Positions 52,301 to 61,300 of a stretch of 64,000 bases of DNA are shown piece after piece. Made by a program: the position numbers and the translations under genes. Location: contig OU015532.1 in the NCBI GenBank assembly GCA_907165065.1, positions 35,134,339 to 35,198,338 on the forward strand, read 5' to 3'. Positions within the stretch are counted from its first letter, which is position 1. Each line of letters opens with the position of its first letter. The notes under the pieces were generated by a model. The model searched no databases and was not told where the DNA came from. It saw nothing but the letters and a program-made list of their open reading frames with translations. This DNA is from Caprimulgus europaeus (taxonomy: Eukaryota; Chordata; Aves; Caprimulgiformes; Caprimulgidae).

Positions 52301-55300
52301 AAAAAAAATTCCCCTTTAGTGATTTCTTGCCAACACTGTGGATGAGACTGGTTTCCTACAGAAAATGAAATTAAGCTTATTTTTTACTTCATTAGATTAA
52401 AGGGGACAACTCATTATTAATTCCTTGTGGGTTTTTTTCTTACATTTGAAAACCATTTTAATTCTTTTAATTTAAATTTTCCTTATTTTTATCATAATTT
52501 AATTTAAAATTACTGAAATGCCTCCTTGAGATTCAGCAATATGCTGTTCCAAAGTTTTGTATATGTTTGGATGTTTAGGTGATTACAGTTCCAAATCATA
52601 AGTTAATTAAAAGACTGCTAGTCATTAAAATACTTTCTTTAAAAAGGTGGGGGAGCCTTTAGATCATGTTCCTAGAGGAGGTTAAATACACAGACTGATG
52701 TGGTTTAGCTTAAAATTGTACTCTGCAAGTACAATAACCTGTAATATCTTATTAGCAAGTATCTGCTCGCCTCTTGGAATATCTGATGATGTTAGGTTTT
52801 GAAATGAATGTAGATGACAGACCAAGTATCAGAGAAATTGAAGATAAATAACAGGTGGAGTATTGAGAGCCTAGAATGTTCATGATATATTTGCTAAAAA
52901 TTTTAGACACTGTTTATCAGATTGTGTAAATCAGATTTTTAATATTTGGAAGGTGGTTGAATAAATACTGATCATCTGCTTCCTATTTTCTTCTAGTGGG
53001 TGATGTACAAGTTTCGTGTTACAGAATTCTTTGTAGCCTCTATTCCCTTGGGACTGGGAAGAACATCTATGTTGAAAGGTACTGAGTGAGAAACTCAGCA
53101 TGTAAAATTTTATCCTCTTTACGAGTGTGTTGTTTAGGTAATAAGACAGTTTGAATGAAAGATGAATCTGAAACAGTGTGAGCATGTTTAAAATACACTT
53201 TAGCTGGAATGGAATTGCCAGTATCTTAGAGTTCAATTCAAAAACCTAACCCAAAACTAAATAAAAGCAAACAACTCATCATGCTTATGGCAGTGAAAGC
53301 TAATTTTTTCCACTGATTGCCATGAAGGTTCCCAAAGTTTGGCTACTGCATGTTGCTGTGGTAAGTAGGCTGAGTACTAAGTAGGCTGTCTGTCTCACAC
53401 CTAAGTCTATACAGAGTTCTCAAAATAGTTGTCCTGAGCATATGCAGAGCATTCTGACAGCTTTTAGCTCTACAAAGGAAACCACTTTACTAGTTACTTG
53501 CATTTTTAAATGAGTAGGGTCTACAATTCATTTAAGCATCTAGTTGCTGTGATATGTTCCAAGCCTTGGATTTTAGATCCCCTGTCATTAAAAGAGACTC
53601 AAATCAGTATCTGCTACTTCAGAAAAGAGAACGATAATTGTTGGTCTGTCTATCACAAGACAGGAGCCAAGGTAATCATAACCCTTCCTTATGCTTCTGA
53701 AGACTTTAGGTTAGGCACTTTTCATGATCTTTCTTACAATTAAAAGCTTTAAGATCTGCAGGGGCCTGCAAGAGAGACAAAACTGGAGGATATACAACTC
53801 TGTAGTCTGTTTAGGAGAGACTTGACCTCGTCTGAAGAATACTGGTCTCTACTTTCTTCTTTCCAGAGTTTATTCAGTAATTCTTTCATGCAAAATGCAA
53901 GAGCGAGTTTGATGAACAGACTTTCTCTTTCTTCCCATTCTGCATGTATGTATATGTGTGCACAAGCTCATTCTTGTGTACGTCCGTGTTCAGTCATGTA
54001 CACATCTATCACTAAATTACAAAGCTATACTCTCTTTTTTTTCTGGGCTTGAAAATCTTAAACACTCTTTGACACAGAACTGATAGGCAAAACAAAAAGT
54101 GCCTTACTCCTACTCTAAAAAGCAATCAGGGTCTTCTCACAGGATATAAAAGGTGATTGTTTGAATTGCCTTTTGATGAGAAGAGCTCACAGCACAGGCC
54201 TCCACTTGATTGGCAAGAGTTATAAGCACTGGACAGTTATATTAAGTGTTGATATTAGCATCATCACCTTTTCCTACTGCAATTGTCTCCTTAGAAGGGA
54301 AGAGTGATCCAATCAGATATATCCAAGGAAAAAATTAGTTTCCGAAGTCTGTGTGAGAGGTTTCCAACTGTGAATTTCATTTAGTTAGGTTTTCACTAGA
54401 CTCACTCAGGCTCTTATAAATTAAGACTGTAGGCAGACATCAGTGTCTAGGTGGGAGGTAGGATTTCAAACACACTGCTCAATATTTCAGCAAAACTTAG
54501 AGGTGAATGATTCAGCTGACTTGAACAGTTATTCACGTTAAGCAATGTTCAGGTTTAGAATCAAAGTGCAGTTTTTCTCCTAGTGAATTTTGACAGAGCC
54601 ATTAAGAAATTTTGCCTTCCATTGCAGGATGAGTCATAGTTCATTTTTCATAGGTGAATATCACTTTTCAAGGCTGAAATAGTTCAGCTGATTCTACAAG
54701 ACTCCTGACTGCTGGGGCTCAGGTCTAATGCTAAGTTGGATTGCTGCTACTGTTGCATTGTGACAAACTTCCATTGTCAAGAGTTTTATCCTTTGTACAA
54801 AGTGTGTTTAGCTTGTTCACAATGTTGGAGAAGTTTCTGATTTCTCTGTGGACATTGCTAAATATTTCTGTAGTTCATGAATGTTGAGGGCTGGATGCAA
54901 AATGCAGTAGATAGTGACTACTTTGAATCTTAATGCTCTACTGGCAAGTGTAGTATTATTGCTATAAGCATTCTTGACTATGAATACTTTACCCACATAC
55001 CCATTACTTTTCATTCACTGCATCAGAAATTTAGGTCCTAAATTTGGGATTGGAACCTGCCTTTTCATACCCAGTGCCCTAAAGTTTTATTTCCCTTTAT
55101 GATGTCTTGGTCTTTTCCAAATTATTTTATAGAAACATGCTTACAAAGGATTTTTAGCACAAATTATTAAATATTTGTATCAATAGTAAGAAATACAAAG
55201 TTCTGCATAAGTTAGGAAATTATAGCACTTTTTACTATTTCTGTAGTTAAATATTAAAAAATTAACTGCTGTATTCAGCCATATAAACGTATCTAGATTG

Positions 55301-58300
55301 TTCAGTTTAAAACTTCAATTTGACGTGTTTGAGACTTCTCAAAATGAAGACTGCCAAAGATGTAAGGAAGTCTGTTACAACAGTGGTATAACAGGAAATT
55401 CTTCTTCATGACTGCCATCAGTTGTTGGTCTTTTATCTTGCTTTGATATTTCAAAGTCTAGATTGATTTAATTACATTTCAAGTGTTTTCCACTTCTTCC
55501 AAGCCTTGCACATCAGTCTCTGACAGTTCTTCTTCATTCTTTGGAGTGAATGTTTCCAGTTGGTTGTCTTCCTATCATATTTTGTCTAGAGGGTTAATTA
55601 GGATTTTCTTTAAGTACATTTTACTCTATTAATTCTATTGAACCACTCAGTTTCCTGAGTGATTTATTTTACATTATTTGCTTTTTATGTTAGTGACTAT
55701 CTGCTCCAAAATTCTTTTTATGTTTTCTGATTTCCATCCTGCAAAATTATACGCTTTCCTTTGGTTTCTCGTATTTAGAACTTCCATATAACAGAAACTG
55801 TTGTGTACTTAGAATAATTTTCTTATCTTTTTTGTATAATTGTTCACCTTCCATTCTTTTGACTTCTTGGTATCCTCATTTCATATAGAAAGATGAGTAT
55901 GCATTATGATATTGTCATGCATGTGTAAAGAGCCTCAGTGCATTTGATGTTACTACTTTTTAATATGTATTTGTGTACATATATATATATACACACACAC
56001 ACCAAGTTTTTCCTTCTTGATCAAACAGAAAGCAAAGATGTAATAGTTTCCTTTTTAGGAAAACTTATGAAATCTCCTGTATATATAATATTGCATTTTT
56101 CATTACAATTTAAATTGGAAGAGAACATTACTGTGCTCTAAAATATAGTAGGAATTCTAACATTATCAAAAATTTGATTTTTAATGAAATATTCAGTGCG
56201 TGCTATCTGTGATACTAATCCATCAAGTGTTCTTTTGCAAATGTACAATATTTGGATATTCATAATGGAAGGACAATGACATAGATCTATAGGTGGAGCA
56301 CATATTTTCTTTTTAATTTTGTGGTAATTGGTTTCTACATTTTCCATTTCTTTGATGGCAGTAAAACAACAGTAAAGTGTAGTAATTCCGTGCAGAGGAT
56401 GAATGAGCATTCATCCTCGAAACAGAGTAATATTATGTGAATCACATCACATTACATTAAATATTTAAGTGAACAAAAGTCCTTTTTCTTGTAATGTTTT
56501 TCAATTCTTTAAGACCATTTTTTTGCCAATTCCTTTTGTTTTTCCTGCAACAAAAGAAGTAGGAGCATATATAGCTGCATATCCCTTCACATTCCAACAT
56601 GGTTGTGAAATAAAAACAGATATAGGCAGTTGAAGATGAGGTAGTAGATGGGTCACGATCTTTGACTTTAGGTTGTAAAATGAGGAAGGCTTTGTTGACG
56701 TGAAGGAATCTTAAAGAGATTGTTGTTATTCCTGGAAGCTGAACAATCATAGAATAGTTTGGGTTGGAAGGGACCTTTAAAGGTCATCGAGTCCAACTCT
56801 CCTGCAGTGAGCAGAGATATCTTCAGCTAGATCAGGTTGCTCAGAGCCCCGTCCAACCTGACCTTGAATATGTCCAGGGTTGAGGCATCTACCACCTGTG
56901 GACAATCTATTCCAATGTTTCACCAACCTCATTGTAAAAAATTTCCTCTTTATGTCTTGTGTAAATCTCCCCTCTTTTAGTTTAAAACATTATCCCTTCT
57001 CCTATCGCTACAGGCCTTGCTAAAAAGTTTGTCTTTATCTTTCTTGTAAGCCCATTCAAATTATTGAAAAGCTATAATAAGGTCTCCCCAGAGCCTTCTC
57101 TTCTCCAGGCTGAACAACCCCAACTCTCTCAGCCTCTCTTCATGAGAGGTGCTCCAGCTCTCTGATAATTTTTTGTGGCCTCCTCTGGACCCGCTCCAAC
57201 AGGTCCACGTCTGTTCCAAGAAAACATGTCGCTTCAAAGGATGAAAGGTGACTGCTATCTTTATCCAATCTGTATGTCAAGAAGAACATACAAGGCATCT
57301 TGTGTAAACAAACAGTGCTTCAGAACTTAAAAAGAGTACCTTAGCCTTAGTTTTAAGCCAGTGTGAGTCTGATCTTACGCTGAAAAGGGCTGTCTAAGCA
57401 TCTCTTACACGTTCATCTGTACATTTCCACCTCTTTCTTTTTTTCTGCTAAATACTGTTTATGCAGCCAAATGATGAGCATGTTTTGTTGCTGTGCATTT
57501 GGTTGGTTAGTTTCGTTTTTATGGTGAGGTTTGTTTTTATCTGGACCAGTTCCTTCATCCAGCTTATCAAGATGCTATCCTTGTTTAATCAAACCAAAAG
57601 TATAATAAGAATATGCAGTTACTAATCTGTTCTTAGTGAGTATCCTAGACATGTGCTCTATAGTCTGTAGTCACACAGTTGCACTGTGGAGCAGTTTGCC
57701 TTTAATATACAATACTTAGTGGAGTTTTGGGTTGGTTTTTTTAACTGTGTTTCTTATAGCATTGTAATTTCCAGTAGTTTAGTTCATCTGAGAAATAATT
57801 TTTTTCAAAATTGTCGCATAGTTCCTAATGTATTAAAAAGATGAACTCAATCAGCAATAAATATTAATGCTGCTTTATAATGCATGCTAGACATTGAGAG
57901 CCTACTGAAAAACTCTTCCTCTCAGGTAACTTTTAGTGTCTTTCCTATACAGGCAGCGTCCCGCCCTTGGTGAGTGCTTAGCGTCTCTTGCAGCAGCCAT
58001 TCCAGTAGCGTTCCTTGAACCTTCTCTCAACCATTACAACCCATTGTCTGTCTTCAACACAAAGAGTGCAAGAGAAAGAGCGAGTAAGTACTGTCCCTCT
58101 CCCAAAAAACCCCCAAAAAACCTGTTTGCTCCCCTCCAACTACTAGTAGTAGAAAGAAACTGTAATAATGAAAAAAACCCAAGTGTATGCCTCAATAGAG
58201 AACTACTGTTGCTCTTTCCTTTCTTGTCCTTCTAGCCTTGCTCTGCTTTGTTGAGACTGTGTGAACATTGTTCCCTTTCTCCTGGCATATTTGGATATTT

Positions 58301-61300
58301 TTCTGGACATGATATTTGAATTCTTTTCTGAAGCTGCATACTTGAAGCTTAGTCAAAGATCAACCTACATTACAAAAATTTTTATCAAATTGTACTGCTG
58401 TGTTCTTATTAGGAATATGCAAGGGGTGTAATATTTGTGTGAAGAGGAAAATTATCTATATTTTTTTTTTTGTCTCACCAGTACTCTAGTGCAGTTTGGT
58501 ATAGGGAACTCCTGACAGAATATGTCTTTTGATTCCGTGAATCCTTAATCAAAGGAGCTTGAGTCCTTCTACAGAGATTTTCTTCATTTGCTTCTCTCCC
58601 AACTTAACTCTTGATGGACTCTCATATCTTAGAGTATTTCAGTATTTTCCTCATTGATCTGTGTAAGAGTCATTCATTACCTGCCAACATCATTGTTCCT
58701 TTAAACAAACAACCAAAAATGTACATAGGTCAATTCCATATGTTTCATAAGGTTTTGCATATAAAAGCAGTTATGGAAAAGCTTGTGCTAGCGCTTCTTT
58801 CCTGACAGCTCTACTTTTATAAGCAGTGGTGGTGGAAGAAGAATTTTGCTGGTGACTGGCATTAGATTATGATAGGTTGTTAACTGCTGTATAAGCACCC
58901 TTCAGTTTCTAATACAAGCGTCTGACAGCTGGAATTCTTTCCTGGCATTTTTGTTGAGAGACAGATATGCAGAGTTTGTGAAGTATGTACAGTTTAATTT
59001 TAATCTTACTCAGAATTTTGAACTGTTTGTTTCCTTTTCCCAGAGGTGTTTTAATCTTTTGCAGATTGATGTGAAAATTGTGAATGATTATGGAAACAAT
59101 GGCCAGAGTTTATATGATATGAAGTGTTGAAGGCCAGGTTGAATGAGGCTTTGAGCAACCTGGTCTAGCAGAAGGTGTCCCTGCTGATGGCAGCAGGGTT
59201 GGAACTGGATGATCTTTAAGGTCCCTTCCAGCCCAAACCATTCTATGGTTCTATGATTGTTACATAGCTGGGCTGCTCACCAGATAACCGCAGGACACCT
59301 TGTGGTAAAGCCAAAGCTTTATGGCAGCTATTGTCTACATCAGTGCTAAATGCAAAAGACCTAATTTATGAGATGAGAGACCTGTGTATACCCAAAAGTC
59401 TTTCTGTAGTTATGTCTACCCAAGATGGTGACAGAAAAAAACCTGAGTGACAATGTTACTTGTATTTAAAGTTTAAACAGAGATGAACATAGATGTTCTG
59501 TTTTATTTTGTTAATTAATCTTTTGCTTTTCTGCCCTTACTTACAGTTTTAGGTATGCCTGATACAGTAGAAGAGATGTGTCCAGAGATCCCTCAGTTGG
59601 ATGGACTAATAAAGGAAATTAATGATTTAGCAGAGTCTGGAGCAAGGTATACTGAAATGCCTCATGTAATTGAGGTTATCTTACCCATGCTATGCAACTA
59701 TTTATCCTACTGGTGGGAAAGAGGGTCTGAGAGCGTTCCTCAAAGTGCTGGGCCTTGCTGTACAATGATAACATCTGAGCATCTGAGCATCGTTCTTGGA
59801 AACATTCTGAAAATCATTAACAACAATCTGGGAATAGATGAAGCATCTTGGATGAAAAGAATTGCAGGTACTGTAAATATTTTTAAAGAGTAATTGTACT
59901 TAATATCTAATTATTTTGCTACACTTCACTGTATTATCCAGTGATATAATAATAATAAATTGTAATTAAAAACAACAGGAAAGAAAGATAAAGAGTAGAT
60001 AAGTAACAATAAGAAAATGATAATTTATTTAAAAAAAAAAAAATTATTGTTTTTATGCATGCATTGTAGCATCCCTGTAAGCAGAGAGCTTTCTATATAA
60101 CATAATGGATATTGAAAATCTTACCTTCTCTATGCAGTGTATAAGACTATTAGCATTTAATTTGGAGCTGTGAATTCCATTGATTTTCAAGAACACCTAA
60201 GAACTGAGTATTGCAGTAAAGAGTATAAGTCCTGTGAATACTGTTCATGAAATATCAGGACAAAAGGGAAAGAAAGTGTATGTGGTGAAATAATCCCAGG
60301 AGTAACCCAAGTTTAGAATTAGTTGCTTTTCCTGACTAACTGTGCCGGCTATTAAATGAGCAGAAAGATTTCTCGATGGCCTGTAGCATTTAATAGGTAG
60401 CTAGCTGAAGAAATCTACTGTATCCAAATTTTGTCATTCATTTTAAACAGTGTAAGAGTATAATATGCAGTAAGGTGGTTCAAGAAAATCTGTGTAAAGG
60501 TAATTATTTCCTGCTAAATTTTAATGACCCGTTGGTACTGGGTTTTCAGTACCATTATTTTAAATATTAAAAGTCTTTAATAATAATAAAGATTCCATTA
60601 AAATTTAGTAAGAAGTTTGCTGGTTAATTGTAGAGGCCACTGCTTACAGTTTTGTAGTGGCTGCTTATCTAGGCAAGGAGATAATGTACTAGTGTGATTC
60701 TTGCAAGGATTTTTGATTCAAGTGGTCTGCATTTTATTACTAATGATTGTACAAAATAGATCTATGATCTTGAATTAGTCATTCATTCTCATTTGTCCAA
60801 GGCAAAAGAGGTAAAGAACAGTCTTCTATTTTCTGACATCATAGACAAAAAAACCCACCCCCCTATCCCCCAGCAAAATAAACTCCCACACCAAAAAAAA
60901 ATATCCTAACTTGAGAAATATGATTTGCCAAAACCATGATAGTTTAATTGACATAAAACTGAAATACTTATAATCTGAATTCTCAGTAAGTAATTTTAAT
61001 CTCTCAATACACACAGTTGTTACAAAGTTATATTCATAGTTTTATTGATAATTTTATGAAGCTCCAGAAATAATGTGAAGCACTATGACCTTTGTACTTT
61101 CTACAACTGCAGAGGTCATATTTATATGATGAAAAACATCAACTGTGCATTAATCATTGGATTATCTTAATTTTTATGTGTAGTTTACGCTCAACCCATC
61201 ATCAGCAAAGCCAGGCCTGATCTGCTGAAAACTCACTTTATTCCAACACTGGAGAAGTTGAAGAAGAAAGCTATAAAGATCGTGATGGAAGAGGAGCAAC

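Larger units (their letters stand above)
53079..57952 (+). other. RYR3 intron 26
   Basis: 4874 bp. It contains an (AT)n(AC)n microsatellite (55979-56002) and an antisense CR1 (56747-57220). From 53079 to 55970 I recognise nothing. Confidence 0.75.
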
